A stretch of 64,000 bases of DNA, taken from assembly GCF_012641335.1 (NCBI RefSeq), contig NZ_JABAID010000001.1, positions 310,001-374,000 of the forward strand. Direction: 5' to 3'. A model generated the notes under the pieces. That model was not told the origin of the DNA, ran no database searches, and was given only the letters and a program-made list of their open reading frames with translations. The DNA is from Novosphingobium sp. ERN07. GTDB taxonomy: Bacteria; Pseudomonadota; Alphaproteobacteria; Sphingomonadales; Sphingomonadaceae. Shown one piece after another: positions 1-13,585 of the stretch (positions within the stretch are counted from its first letter, which is position 1; every line of letters starts with the position of its first letter). A program made the translations under genes and the position numbers.

Positions 1-138
1 ACCGGCGTGACCGACGGCTCGCTGCTTTCAGGCGTGAAGATCCACAAGAACGGCGTGATGACCACCGAAAGCGTGGTGATGCGCGCTTCGTCGGGCACGG
101 TCCGCTGGGTCAAGGGCGAACACCGCAAGGGCCGCTGA
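1..138 (+). CDS. glpX: Class II fructose-1,6-bisphosphatase, C-terminal end (partial)
   Basis: The window opens inside a plus-strand reading frame that ends at a TGA at 136-138. The last 45 residues contain [13 protein letters not shown] and [15 protein letters not shown], which resemble the C-terminus of alphaproteobacterial GlpX, the metal-dependent phosphatase that converts fructose-1,6-bisphosphate to fructose-6-phosphate in gluconeogenesis. The 5' end lies outside the window, so catalytic residues cannot be checked. A strong hairpin terminator follows at 161-193. The identification rests on a short C-terminal stretch and is likely but not certain. Confidence 0.75.
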   Translation, partial: TGVTDGSLLSGVKIHKNGVMTTESVVMRASSGTVRWVKGEHRKGR

Positions 139-160
139 GTAGGCGCGCTCCGTCAACAGA

Positions 161-193
161 AAGGCCCGGCTTGCATATGCGAGCCGGGCCTTT
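161..193. terminator. Bidirectional rho-independent terminator between glpX and the chemotaxis receptor
   Basis: AAGGCCCGGCT at 161-171 pairs perfectly with AGCCGGGCCTT at 182-192 across a ten-base loop. T-rich sequence follows on the plus strand and a TTT run on the minus strand. It sits between two convergent genes and can end both. Confidence 0.85.
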
Positions 194-199
194 GTCGTT

Positions 200-2002
200 T
201 CAGGTTCCGTATCGGACCACAGCCGGAACATGGAGTGCGGTTTCAGCGGCCGAATGGCGCCTCAGGTTGTCCGGGTTGCTGACTTGGACGGGGCGCTTGT
301 CGACATCGCGAGTCCGGAAGCGCGTTACCAAGGCCGTGAGAGTTTGTGCCTCGGTTGACAGACTGTGGGTCGCAGCAGAGGATTGCTCTACCATTGCGGC
401 ATTGGCTTGCGTCATCTGATCCATTGCCGCGACAGCAACGTTGACCTGTTCCAGGCTTGCCGCCTGATGGACGGCAGCTTCTGCGATCTGTGCAACCAAT
501 CCATCAACAGTTGCGATCTGATCGACGATCCCGGTTAACCGTTCGCCCGTCGCGCCGACGAGGCGAACGCCTTCCTCCACTTGAGCCGTGCTATTTTCGA
601 TCAGCGTTTTGATGTTCTGCGCCGCCTCGGCAGAACGCTGCGCCAATGCACGAACTTCTGTGGCGACAACCGCGAATCCCTTGCCCGATTCACCTGCACG
701 CGCAGCTTCGACACCGGCATTGAGCGCCAGGAGATTGGTCTGGAAGGCGATGCCATCGATCACCGTGATGATCTGGCTGATCTGCTGCGCGGATGCTTCG
801 ATCTGTGCCATCGCTGCCACCGCCTGCCGCACGACATCACCACCAGCATTGGCCTGCTCTTGTGCTGTGGCAATCGCCGCCTGCACATCCTGCGCACCGC
901 TTGCCGTATCCCTAACACTCCCGGTAACGGCATTCATCGCCCCGGCTGTGTTTGCAAGGCTGGACGCCTGCTGTTCGTTGCGCATCGCAAGGTCGTCCGC
1001 AGCAACGCTAATTTCGGAGATTGAGGAAAGCACGCTAGCCGCCCCGACGCGAACGGTGCGCATCGCTGCGGCCAGCGAATCGACAGCCATGTTGTAATTG
1101 TTGCGCAGTTCCTCATACCCTTCAGGAAATGCCTCATCGATACGGTATTCGAGGTTCTGGCGGGCCATGCAATCCAGACCTGCGGAAAGGGCAGCGACCA
1201 CCTGCTGCTGATTCTCCTGCGCTCTCTGGCGGGCCATTCCGCTTTCTTTGAACACGGCAATCGCGCGCGCCATAATCCCTATTTCGTCCTGCCGTTCGCT
1301 TCCGGGCGCGGTTAAGGCATATTCGCCATTGGCCATGTGCTCCATGACACTTGCCGTCTCGACCAAGGGCTGCACGACCGAATTGCGAATCATGCGAGCC
1401 GCGCCATGCACCATCGCAAGGATAGTCAGCGCAAGCAGAGCAAACAGTGCCAGCAAGCTTCCGACCACGGTTGATGCAAAGCTCATCAAACCTTCCCGAT
1501 ACTTGCCTGACGAAGCGACGAGGTGGGTCACTGCATCGTGCTGCTTGCGATAGGCCGGTGTCAGCTCGGCAGCATGGACCCGCTGCATCGTTGCCATATC
1601 GCCTGCCTTCATCGCGGGCAGGAAGCTGCGATCCATTGCGCTCCAGAAAGCATCGGCGGTTCCGATAGTCGCAGCAACTTCTGCTTTCAGTTCTTCAGGC
1701 ACTGGTGCCGTGGCCCAATAAGCCTTGCGCTGTTCGAACAAGGCACGCTCGTCAGCCAGGTCCTTCGCCGCCTCTTCTGCGTGGGTGGGGTCAGCAATCG
1801 CCCAAGTGGTGTGGAGATATGGCTCAACCACAAAGGCGGGCGGTGGCAGGATATCGGCCAGGAGTTCGTCCTGCAGCAAGTTCTGGCGATGCAGAGGGCC
1901 ACCAAAGCGGATGTACCCGATCGTCACCGCAGCCAATGCAATAGAGACGACGATAAGTCCGACAACCAGTCTTGCACCGCGCGTTGTGCGATCTCTGATC
2001 AT
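200..2002 (-). CDS. Methyl-accepting chemotaxis protein
   Basis: A 600-residue transmembrane chemoreceptor that would pass a ligand signal to CheA/CheW. One membrane helix lies at about residues 11-32, followed by a periplasmic region of about 145 residues, a second helix at about 178-199, a HAMP linker at about 203-255 and a long cytoplasmic coiled coil. The conserved hairpin tip is clear at about 413-437 ([16 protein letters not shown]). No CheR-docking pentapeptide of the NWETF type is present at the C-terminus. The frame stays open upstream into the rpoC 3' end, but the ATG at 2002 is chosen because the membrane helix follows directly. No strong ribosome binding site is visible there. No other chemotaxis genes are nearby, so the ligand is unknown. 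Confidence 0.88.
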   Translation of the reverse strand: MIRDRTTRGARLVVGLIVVSIALAAVTIGYIRFGGPLHRQNLLQDELLADILPPPAFVVEPYLHTTWAIADPTHAEEAAKDLADERALFEQRKAYWATAPVPEELKAEVAATIGTADAFWSAMDRSFLPAMKAGDMATMQRVHAAELTPAYRKQHDAVTHLVASSGKYREGLMSFASTVVGSLLALFALLALTILAMVHGAARMIRNSVVQPLVETASVMEHMANGEYALTAPGSERQDEIGIMARAIAVFKESGMARQRAQENQQQVVAALSAGLDCMARQNLEYRIDEAFPEGYEELRNNYNMAVDSLAAAMRTVRVGAASVLSSISEISVAADDLAMRNEQQASSLANTAGAMNAVTGSVRDTASGAQDVQAAIATAQEQANAGGDVVRQAVAAMAQIEASAQQISQIITVIDGIAFQTNLLALNAGVEAARAGESGKGFAVVATEVRALAQRSAEAAQNIKTLIENSTAQVEEGVRLVGATGERLTGIVDQIATVDGLVAQIAEAAVHQAASLEQVNVAVAAMDQMTQANAAMVEQSSAATHSLSTEAQTLTALVTRFRTRDVDKRPVQVSNPDNLRRHSAAETALHVPAVVRYGT

Positions 2003-2135
2003 GTTAGGCACCCAAGGATTGTTTGATGCGCTAACATTCGCGAACAAAGTAAATTTCGAAAATGTGCGGCCCAGTTTATAAAACCTAGGTGTCGGTAAAC
2101 ACCTGATAAATACCCCGAAACGGATTGAATGCATC

Positions 2136-2165
2136 AAAAAACCCCGCCGGTTCGCTCCGGCGGGG
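2136..2165 (-). terminator. rpoC rho-independent terminator
   Basis: On the minus strand a perfect nine-base-pair stem (CCCCGCCGG at 2142-2150 with CCGGCGGGG at 2157-2165, loop of six) is followed by six T residues (2141-2136). It lies 28 bases past the rpoC stop codon. Confidence 0.93.
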
Positions 2166-2192
2166 CCTCTTGTTTCTGGCGAAAATCGAGGA

Positions 2193-6479
<4,287 letters not shown>

Positions 6480-6539
6480 TTGGTGCCGTTCCCTTGCCTC
6501 AAACCGAGGCGTTGGACGTGAATTTCTTTGCGAAGGGGA

Positions 6540-6562
6540 GGGCGGCGGACGGGCCGCCGCCC
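6540..6562 (-). other. Hairpin between rpoB and rpoC
   Basis: GGGCGGCGG at 6540-6548 pairs perfectly with CCGCCGCCC at 6554-6562 around a five-base loop. It begins seven bases after the rpoB stop codon. No T-run follows on the minus strand, so it does not look like a full intrinsic terminator. It may be an RNA-processing or stability element. Confidence 0.6.
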
Positions 6563-6569
6563 ATGATCC

Positions 6570-9500
6570 TTACTCCGCCGCCTGCGCGAGACCGTCGTCG
6601 TCGGTGTCGTCGATCGACGACAGTTCGACGTTGAGGCCGAGCGAGCGCATTTCCTTGACGAGCACGTTGAAGCTTTCGGGAATGCCGGCCTCGAAGGTAT
6701 CGTCGCCCTTGACGATTGCTTCGTAGACCTTGGTGCGGCCGACCACGTCGTCCGATTTCACCGTGAGCATTTCCTGCAGCGTATAAGCCGCGCCATAGGC
6801 CTGAAGCGCCCATACCTCCATTTCACCGAAGCGCTGGCCACCGAACTGCGCCTTACCACCCAGCGGCTGCTGCGTGACGAGCGAGTACGGCCCGATGGAA
6901 CGGGCGTGGATCTTGTCGTCGACGAGGTGGTGCAGCTTCAGCACGTACTTCATGCCCACGGTAACCTTGCGGTCGAAGGCATCGCCGGTGCGACCGTCGA
7001 ACAGCGTGACCTGACCCGATTCATCGAGGCCAGCCAGACGCAGCATGTCGGTCACGTCCTTTTCAACGGCGCCGTCGAACACCGGCGAACCCATCGGCAC
7101 GCCAAGGCGGACCGACTGGGCGAAGTCGATGATCTGTTCGTCGCTGCGCGCGGCGATTTCGTCAGTGTAGTTGCTGCCGTAGATCTCCGAGAGCAGTTCG
7201 CGCACCGCTTCCGGCGGTTGACCAGCTTCGGGGTTCGGGTTGGCTTCGCGCCACGAATCCAGAGCGGCACCGATACGCTTGCCCAAGCCGCGCGCGGCCC
7301 AGCCAAGGTGCGTTTCAAAGATCTGCCCGACGTTCATGCGCGACGGCACGCCCAGCGGGTTGAGCACGAAATCAACCGGCGTGCCGTCTTCGAGGAACGG
7401 CATGTCTTCCTGCGGCAGGATGCGGCTGATGATGCCCTTGTTACCGTGACGGCCGGCCATCTTGTCGCCCGGCTGCAGCTTACGCTTCACCGCGACGAAG
7501 ACCTTGACCATCTTGAGCACGCCAGGGGCGAGTTCATCACCACGTTCGAGCTTTTCCTTGCGGTCCTCGAACTTCTCCTGGATCGCCTTCACCGCCGTGT
7601 CGTATTGCGCCTTGACTGCTTCCAGCTGCTGCTGGCGCGCATCGTCGGCCACGGCGAACTTCCACCATTCGTAGCGTTCGACATCGGCAAGCACCTGCTC
7701 GTCGATGACTTCGCCCTTCTTGATGCCCTTGGGCGCCGCTGCCGAAACCTGTCCGAGCAGCATGTCCTTGAGGCGATTGAAGGTTGCGCGGTTGAGAATG
7801 GCGCGCTCGTCCTCGCGGTCCTTGGCGAGGCGTTCGATTTCCTCGTTCTGGATCGCGCGGGTACGGTCGTCGATCTCGATACCGTGGCGGTTGAAGACGC
7901 GCACGTCGACAATAGTCCCAGCAACGCCCGGCGGCAGGCGGAGCGAAGTGTCGCGCACGTCGCTGGCTTTTTCACCGAAGATCGCGCGGAGCAGCTTTTC
8001 TTCTGGCGTCATCGGCGATTCACCCTTCGGGGTGATCTTGCCGACGAGGATGTCACCGGGGTGAACTTCAGCGCCGATATAGACGATGCCCGCTTCGTCG
8101 AGGTTGCGCAGCGCTTCCTCGCCGACGTTCGGGATGTCGCGGGTGATGTCTTCAGGCCCAAGTTTGGTATCGCGGGCCATGACTTCGAACTCCTCGATAT
8201 GGATCGAGGTGAAGACGTCTTCCTTCACGATGCGTTCGCTGATCAGGATCGAGTCTTCGTAGTTGTAGCCGTTCCAGGGCATGAACGCGACGAGCACGTT
8301 GCGACCCAGCGCCAGCTCGCCGAACTCGGTCGAGGGACCGTCGGCGATGATGTCACCCTTCTCGATCAGGTCGCCCACCTTCACCAGCGGACGCTGGTTG
8401 ATGCAGGTCGACTGGTTCGAGCGTTCGAACTTCTGCAGGCGGTAGATGTCGACGCCCGACTGGCCGGGTTCGATATCGCCCGAGGCGCGGATCACGATAC
8501 GGGTTGCGTCAACCTGATCGACCACGCCGGAGCGCAGCGCCGAGATTGCCGCGCCCGAATCGCGGGCAACCGTTTCTTCCATGCCGGTGCCGACGAAAGG
8601 CGCATCCGCCTTAATCAGCGGAACGGCCTGACGCTGCATGTTCGAGCCCATGAGCGCGCGGTTCGCGTCGTCGTTTTCCAGGAACGGAATGAGCGAAGCG
8701 GCCACCGACACAAGCTGCTTGGGGCTGACGTCCATCAGCGTAACCTGATCGCGCGGGCTCATCACGAATTCGCCGTTCTGGCGAGCCGAGACGAGTTCTT
8801 CGACGAACGAACCATCTTCGGTCAGTTCGGCCGAAGCCTGCGCGACGGTGTGCTTCTGCTCTTCCATCGCGGAAAGATAGATGACGTCCTTGGACACCTT
8901 GTTGTCCACGACCTTGCGGTACGGCGTTTCGATGAAGCCGTACTTGTTGACGCGGGCGAAGGTCGACAGTGAGTTGATCAGACCGATGTTCGGGCCTTCC
9001 GGCGTTTCAATCGGGCAGATGCGGCCATAGTGCGTGGGGTGAACGTCGCGCACTTCAAAGCCTGCGCGCTCACGCGTGAGACCGCCCGGCCCCAATGCCG
9101 AAACGCGACGCTTGTGCGTCACTTCGGAGAGCGGATTGGTTTGATCCATGAACTGCGAGAGCTGCGAGGAGCCGAAGAATTCGCGCACAGCAGCCACGGC
9201 CGGCTTTGCGTTGATCAGGTCGTTCGGCATGACGGTGGAGACGTCAACCGACGACATGCGCTCCTTCACGGCGCGCTCCATGCGGAGCAGGCCGACGCGG
9301 TACTGGTTTTCCAGCAGTTCGCCCACCGAACGCACGCGGCGGTTGCCGAGGTTGTCGATATCGTCGATTTCGCCCTTGCCGTCCTTGAGGTTCACCAGTT
9401 CCTTGACCACGGCGAGGATGTCCTCGGTGCGCAGGGTGGTGACCGTGTCTTCGCATTCCAGCGCAAGACGCATGTTCAGCTTGACGCGGCCCACAGCCGA

Positions 9501-10730
9501 AAGGTCATAGCGGTCAGCATCGAAGAACAGGCCGTCGAACAGCGCTTCGGCGGTTTCGCGCGTCGGCGGCTCGCCGGGTCGCATGACGCGATAGATATCG
9601 GCTAGCGCGTGATCGCGATCCGGTGCCTTGTCGGCCTTGAGCGTATTGCGGATCCAGGGACCGGTCGAAACGTGGTCGATGTCGAGCAGTTCGAGGCTGT
9701 CGATCCCGGCCTTGTCGAGCAGATCGAGGTTTTCCGGCGAAACTTCGTCACCGGCTTCGATCCAGATACGGCCCGTCGATTCATCGATCAGATCGCGTGC
9801 AGCATAGCGGCCGAAGATTTCCTCGGTCGGGATCAGCAGTTCTTCCAGACCGTCCTTGGCCGCCTTGTTCGCGGCACGCGGGCTGATCTTCTGGCCTGCG
9901 GGGAAGATCACTTCGCCCGACTTGGCATCGACGATGTCGAACATCGGCTTCGATCCGCGCCACTGTTCAAGCACGAAAGGAACTTTCCAGCCGCCTTCGG
10001 CGCGCGCCCACTTCACGATATCGTAGAAATGGTGGAGAATGCCTTCATCGCTCAGGCCCAGCGCATGAAGCAGCGCGGTGACCGGCAGTTTGCGCTTGCG
10101 GTCGATACGGACGTTGACGATGTCCTTGGCGTCGAATTCGAAATCGAGCCACGACCCGCGATAGGGGATCACGCGGGCAGCGAAGAGGTACTTGCCCGAA
10201 GAGTGCGTCTTGCCACGGTCATGGTCGAACAGCACGCCCGGCGAACGGTGCATCTGCGAAACGATCACGCGCTCGGTGCCGTTGATGAAGAAGGTGCCGT
10301 TCTCGGTCATGAGCGGGATGTCGCCCATGTAGACGTCCTGCTCCTTGATATCGATGAGCGACTTGGTTTCCGTCTCGGCGTCCACTTCGAACGTGGCGAG
10401 CTTCAGCGTCACCTTCATCGGCGCAGCATAAGTGATGCCGCGCTGGCGACATTCGTTCACGTCATACTTCGGAGCTTCGAGAACGTAACCGTCGCGCTCC
10501 TTGATATCGAGGCTGGCGGTGCCGGCGAAATCCTGAATCGGGAAGACCGAGCGCAGCGTCTTTTCGAGGCCCGAGACGTAGCCGATGGACGGATCGGAGC
10601 GAAGGAATTGCTCATACGATTCGCGCTGAACCTCGATCAGGTTCGGCATCTGCACGACTTCGTGGATATCGCCGAAGATCTTGCGGATGCGCTTCTTCAC
10701 GCCGGGGCGGTTGGCTGTCTTGGTAACCAT
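6570..10730 (-). CDS. rpoB: DNA-directed RNA polymerase subunit beta
   Basis: The 1386-residue beta subunit of RNA polymerase. The rifampicin-binding cluster reads [20 protein letters not shown] followed by [10 protein letters not shown], with the usual Asp, His and Ser residues, so the enzyme should be rifampicin-sensitive at these positions. The frame is open upstream to 10832, but the ATG at 10730 ([17 protein letters not shown]) matches the family start and has GAGAAGAGG about a dozen bases upstream. rpoC follows in the same transcript. A promoter lies about 230 bases upstream. rplJ-rplL, normally just upstream on the same strand, are here divergent. Confidence 0.98.
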   Translation of the reverse strand: MVTKTANRPGVKKRIRKIFGDIHEVVQMPNLIEVQRESYEQFLRSDPSIGYVSGLEKTLRSVFPIQDFAGTASLDIKERDGYVLEAPKYDVNECRQRGITYAAPMKVTLKLATFEVDAETETKSLIDIKEQDVYMGDIPLMTENGTFFINGTERVIVSQMHRSPGVLFDHDRGKTHSSGKYLFAARVIPYRGSWLDFEFDAKDIVNVRIDRKRKLPVTALLHALGLSDEGILHHFYDIVKWARAEGGWKVPFVLEQWRGSKPMFDIVDAKSGEVIFPAGQKISPRAANKAAKDGLEELLIPTEEIFGRYAARDLIDESTGRIWIEAGDEVSPENLDLLDKAGIDSLELLDIDHVSTGPWIRNTLKADKAPDRDHALADIYRVMRPGEPPTRETAEALFDGLFFDADRYDLSAVGRVKLNMRLALECEDTVTTLRTEDILAVVKELVNLKDGKGEIDDIDNLGNRRVRSVGELLENQYRVGLLRMERAVKERMSSVDVSTVMPNDLINAKPAVAAVREFFGSSQLSQFMDQTNPLSEVTHKRRVSALGPGGLTRERAGFEVRDVHPTHYGRICPIETPEGPNIGLINSLSTFARVNKYGFIETPYRKVVDNKVSKDVIYLSAMEEQKHTVAQASAELTEDGSFVEELVSARQNGEFVMSPRDQVTLMDVSPKQLVSVAASLIPFLENDDANRALMGSNMQRQAVPLIKADAPFVGTGMEETVARDSGAAISALRSGVVDQVDATRIVIRASGDIEPGQSGVDIYRLQKFERSNQSTCINQRPLVKVGDLIEKGDIIADGPSTEFGELALGRNVLVAFMPWNGYNYEDSILISERIVKEDVFTSIHIEEFEVMARDTKLGPEDITRDIPNVGEEALRNLDEAGIVYIGAEVHPGDILVGKITPKGESPMTPEEKLLRAIFGEKASDVRDTSLRLPPGVAGTIVDVRVFNRHGIEIDDRTRAIQNEEIERLAKDREDERAILNRATFNRLKDMLLGQVSAAAPKGIKKGEVIDEQVLADVERYEWWKFAVADDARQQQLEAVKAQYDTAVKAIQEKFEDRKEKLERGDELAPGVLKMVKVFVAVKRKLQPGDKMAGRHGNKGIISRILPQEDMPFLEDGTPVDFVLNPLGVPSRMNVGQIFETHLGWAARGLGKRIGAALDSWREANPNPEAGQPPEAVRELLSEIYGSNYTDEIAARSDEQIIDFAQSVRLGVPMGSPVFDGAVEKDVTDMLRLAGLDESGQVTLFDGRTGDAFDRKVTVGMKYVLKLHHLVDDKIHARSIGPYSLVTQQPLGGKAQFGGQRFGEMEVWALQAYGAAYTLQEMLTVKSDDVVGRTKVYEAIVKGDDTFEAGIPESFNVLVKEMRSLGLNVELSSIDDTDDDGLAQAAE

Positions 10731-10956
10731 AAAGGTTGCGAGCCTCTTCTCAACAAATGGCCGGAAAACCGGCGGAAATTCTGCCACGCGCAAGGATGGC
10801 ACCATCAAACGGGAAAAGGCCGCACAGCGCACAGCTTTCCGTTGAACGGAAGCTATGGCCCGCAGCCTTTCGCGTCAGATGGTAAGTCCGTTGCTTCCTT
10901 CCCGAGCCATCCCCTGCGCATGGGACGGCCTTGCTCGAAGCATTGGACAGGCGCGG
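10731..10956 (-). other. rpoBC 5' leader
   Basis: About 220 bases lie between the predicted transcription start (near 10950) and the rpoB start codon. I see no convincing gene in it on either strand, only small imperfect inverted repeats. The rest of this gene-free stretch, to 11195, holds the rpoB promoter and presumably the unrecognised promoter of the divergent gene. Confidence 0.45.
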
Positions 10957-10985
10957 CATATAGGTGAGGTATGGCCCGAAGTCAA
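10957..10985 (-). promoter_or_regulatory. Sigma-70 type promoter for rpoBC
   Basis: Read on the minus strand, TTGACT (10985-10980) and TATATG (10962-10957) are separated by exactly 17 bases, close to the consensus. This places transcription start near 10950, about 220 bases before rpoB. Confidence 0.7.
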
Positions 10986-11195
10986 AGGCCTGTTCAGCGT
11001 TGCCTGAGAAAGCTGGAAAAGCCGATTCCGATATCGGCAGAGTAATCACAAGAACAAAGCTTATTCCTGAACCGCCGTTCATAATCATTGTTCTGGAGAG
11101 GAAATTACCGTGGCCTAATCTCAATTCAGGGGCAATAATGGCTCGATTCATCGCCAATAAGGAACCCGAATCGCGTTTCACCGCGTTTTCCGGGC

Positions 11196-12143
11196 ATGAC
11201 ACATTTCAGCCCCTTATCGCCCCGCGGCTCCATGACGATTTCAGCCATGCTGCTGCTTTCTTCCGCTATGGCCCACGCTCAAGAAGTCGTGCTGCCGCCA
11301 ACGGCAGAGCCGGTCATAGCCGCGCCCGCTGTGACTCAGGCAGCACCGGCCTCAACTACGCCGACAATCGTGCTGCCAACCGTTGAGGCAAGCCCGATTG
11401 CCCCGCCGGTGGAAGCGCCTGCCACCACCACTAGCGCAGTTGCACCGCCAGCCGTCTCACGGAATGAGGCCGCTCCTGAGCGCCCAGCGCCTCGTGCCGT
11501 GCAGCGCACCGCGCCTTCACCTACCCAAAACGCGGTAGCGCCCGCTGCGCCGTCAACTACATCCGTCAGCACGGCAGCCAGCATGGCTGATTCTGAACCT
11601 GTACAGCCACCCCCGCTGAATGCGCCGACCACAAGCAATAGCGCAGTCGCTCCCGTTGCCCCCACCGCGCTCGAAAGTTCTTCAGATGGATCGGACTGGG
11701 CACTGCCTATTGGCGTGGGTGCAAGCATTCTGGTGCTGGGTGTAGCGGTTATTACGCTGCGCCGCCGCCGCCGTCCCTACGAACAGGACGTTGATTTCGT
11801 ACCGCCTGTGATTGTGCCGCCAGCCAGCATGGAAGGACGCCCGCCAATGGCCGCCCGTATGGTTGCGATGCAACCGCCAGTCATGCCGCATCCTGCAAGC
11901 ATAATGCCAACAGTTGCGCCCGCCGGAGCGCGGGAACGGGAGGCACTTATCGAACGGATGGTTGCGTCTGCCCCGGATGCGTCCAACCCTTTCACTTCGC
12001 GCAAGGCCCGTCGTCGCCGGGCAAGGCTGATCATGCAGTCGATGCCGGATGCGGCGATGTCGCAGCCTGCTGCAGGTCCTGAGCGCGCCGAAACGATACG
12101 CCCCGTCCACGCGCCGATGACCAGAACGCTCGTGGACGCCTGA
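11196..12143 (+). CDS. Pro/Ala-rich single-pass membrane protein of unknown function
   Basis: A 315-residue protein I do not recognise by name. It starts with a likely signal peptide (basic/polar start, hydrophobic core, AMAHAQ near residue 29). A low-complexity region rich in Pro, Ala, Thr and Val runs over about 30-160, and one membrane helix lies at about 168-188, followed at once by RRRRRP as a stop-transfer signal. The cytoplasmic tail is Met/Pro-rich with a basic motif SRKARRRRARL at about residues 265-277. The ATG at 11196 gives a complete signal peptide; 11232 is the alternative and neither has a clear ribosome binding site. It stands alone between the divergent rpoBC and the rplJL operon and ends at its own terminator. 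The architecture suggests an envelope-spanning scaffold, but this is inference. Confidence 0.75.
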   Translation: MTHFSPLSPRGSMTISAMLLLSSAMAHAQEVVLPPTAEPVIAAPAVTQAAPASTTPTIVLPTVEASPIAPPVEAPATTTSAVAPPAVSRNEAAPERPAPRAVQRTAPSPTQNAVAPAAPSTTSVSTAASMADSEPVQPPPLNAPTTSNSAVAPVAPTALESSSDGSDWALPIGVGASILVLGVAVITLRRRRRPYEQDVDFVPPVIVPPASMEGRPPMAARMVAMQPPVMPHPASIMPTVAPAGAREREALIERMVASAPDASNPFTSRKARRRRARLIMQSMPDAAMSQPAAGPERAETIRPVHAPMTRTLVDA

Positions 12144-12196
12144 TCGGCCAGGAGTTCTCGGCCAGCAGTTCACCCGTCGCCACGTCGTGGTGAAGG

Positions 12197-12235
12197 GAAG
12201 CGATCCAGCCCATACCAGGCCGGGTCGCTTCTTTT
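12197..12235 (+). terminator. Rho-independent terminator after the Pro/Ala-rich membrane protein
   Basis: An imperfect hairpin from GAAGCGATCCAGCC to GGCCGGGTCGCTTC is followed by TTTT. It separates this gene from the rplJL leader. Confidence 0.65.
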
Positions 12236-12549
12236 CATTATGACGCCCCGATCAGGCAGCAATTGACTCTCCGGCGAGAATCCGCCAATGGCCCGCCCGA
12301 CCGGCAGGCCGCAATGCCCGCCGATCATCCGTCCGAGACAGTTGGTGTGCAGGATTTGCCCGCACTTAATCTCCAACCTAGGCGGGGAAAAGAGTTTCAG
12401 GCCTTTCGCTCCTTTGGATCGTGGTGCCATCAGCGCTTAACCGCGCACCTCCTTCCCTTGTCACGGACTCGCCGGTGGTCTTCGGGCCATCGACAAACGT
12501 AGCCGACTGTCCGGTTTGCGCCGTGCAGTCATTTGTGAAGGAAAAAGGC
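12236..12549 (+). other. rplJ upstream region and 5' leader
   Basis: About 310 bases without a supported gene lie ahead of rplJ. In many bacteria this stretch of the rplJL transcript holds an L10-binding leader that gives autogenous control, and the length fits, but I could not align a leader structure by eye. No convincing -35/-10 pair was found: TTGACT at about 12264 lacks a -10. The region ends with AAGGAAAAAGGC, a strong ribosome binding site for rplJ. Confidence 0.4.
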
Positions 12550-13062
12550 ATGGATCGTTCGCAGAAAGCCGAATCGGTCGCGTTCCTGAACGGCGTCTTC
12601 AACGAGGCTGGCGCGGTGGTGATCACCCGCAACCTCGGCATGACGGTGGCCCAGTCCACCGCCCTGCGCACGAAGATCCGCGAAGCTGGCGCGTCGTACA
12701 AGGTTGCGAAGAACAGTCTTGCCAAGCTTGCCATCGCAGGCACCGATTACGAAGGTCTGGGTGATCTCTTCACCGGCCCGACCGCAATCGCTGCATCGGT
12801 CGATCCGGTTGCTGCCGCCAAGGCAGTGGTCGAGTTCGCCAAGACCACCGACAAGATCGAAATCGTCGGTGGTGCAATGGGTTCGCAGGTTCTCAACGAA
12901 GCTGGCGTCAAGGCACTTGCCTCCATGCCCAGCCTCGACGAACTGCGTGGCACGCTCATCGGCCTCATCCAGGCTCCGGCAACGAAGATTGCCCAGCTCA
13001 CCACTGCTCCGGCAGCGAAGCTGGCGCGCGTCTTCGGCGCCTACGCCAAGGAAGCCGCATAA
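12550..13062 (+). CDS. rplJ: 50S ribosomal protein L10
   Basis: The 170-residue L10 forms the base of the ribosomal stalk and carries the L7/L12 dimers. The start [17 protein letters not shown] and the internal RNA-binding region match the family. The frame is open further upstream to 12421, but the ATG at 12550 is the family start and has a purine-rich site (AAGGAAAAAGGC) directly before it. rplL follows 72 bases downstream in the same operon. Confidence 0.97.
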   Translation: MDRSQKAESVAFLNGVFNEAGAVVITRNLGMTVAQSTALRTKIREAGASYKVAKNSLAKLAIAGTDYEGLGDLFTGPTAIAASVDPVAAAKAVVEFAKTTDKIEIVGGAMGSQVLNEAGVKALASMPSLDELRGTLIGLIQAPATKIAQLTTAPAAKLARVFGAYAKEAA

Positions 13063-13134
13063 GACTGTCCTTTCGATTTACGCTCGCTGCGCCAATCGGG
13101 CGCGCGGGCACCACAAGATCAGGAGTGAAATATC

Positions 13135-13509
13135 ATGGCCGATATCGCCAAGCTCGTTGAAGAACTTTCGAAGCTGACCGTCCTCGAAGCCGCTGACCTC
13201 GCCAAGGCTCTCGAAGAAGCATGGGGCGTTAGCGCCGCTGCTGCTGTTGCTGTTGCCGCTGCACCTGCTGGTGCTGCTGCTGAAGCCGCTGAAGAAAAGA
13301 CCGAATTTGACGTGATCCTCACCGGTGACGGTGGCAAGAAGATCCAGGTCATCAAGGAAGTCCGCGCGATCACCTCGCTGGGCCTGACCGAAGCCAAGGC
13401 TCTGGTCGAAGGCGCTCCGAAGGCGATCAAGGAAGGCGTGTCGAAGGCTGAAGCCGAAGACATCAAGAAGAAGATCGAAGAAGCCGGCGGCACCGTCGAA
13501 GTCAAGTAA
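13135..13509 (+). CDS. rplL: 50S ribosomal protein L7/L12
   Basis: The 124-residue stalk protein recruits translational GTPases to the ribosome. It shows the N-terminal dimerisation helix region ([19 protein letters not shown]), an Ala-rich flexible hinge at about 40-57 and the conserved C-terminal domain ([11 protein letters not shown] to GGTVEVK). The ribosome binding site CAGGAG precedes the ATG at good spacing. A strong terminator follows, so rpoB is not transcribed from this operon. Confidence 0.98.
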   Translation: MADIAKLVEELSKLTVLEAADLAKALEEAWGVSAAAAVAVAAAPAGAAAEAAEEKTEFDVILTGDGGKKIQVIKEVRAITSLGLTEAKALVEGAPKAIKEGVSKAEAEDIKKKIEEAGGTVEVK

Positions 13510-13541
13510 TCTTCTTTCCGGTCTTCCGGGCAGAATTACGG

Positions 13542-13573
13542 AAAGGGCGGCTCTGCAAAGGGCCGCCCTTTTC
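13542..13573. terminator. rplL terminator
   Basis: AAAGGGCGGC at 13542-13551 pairs with GCCGCCCTTT at 13562-13571 and runs into further T residues on the plus strand. The symmetric arms may also serve the convergent kinase gene. Confidence 0.88.
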
Positions 13574-13585
13574 ATTTGGCCTTCT

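Noticed and set aside
6906..8972. A 688-codon open frame opposite rpoB
   Set aside because: Same cause as opposite rpoC; no ribosome site and no recognisable protein.
10731..10832. Earlier start for rpoB
   Set aside because: The added 34 residues do not resemble RpoB N-termini, and the ATG at 10730 has a ribosome site.
9609..10967. A 452-codon open frame opposite the 5' part of rpoB and its leader
   Set aside because: Shadow of rpoB extended into the leader; no domain and no start signal.
10750..11202. A 150-codon minus-strand frame between rpoB and the next gene
   Set aside because: It runs over the rpoBC promoter and leader, overlaps the start of the plus-strand gene and has no protein-like features.
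12264..12292. TTGACT as a -35 box for rplJ
   Set aside because: No acceptable -10 hexamer lies 16-18 bases downstream (CAATGG).
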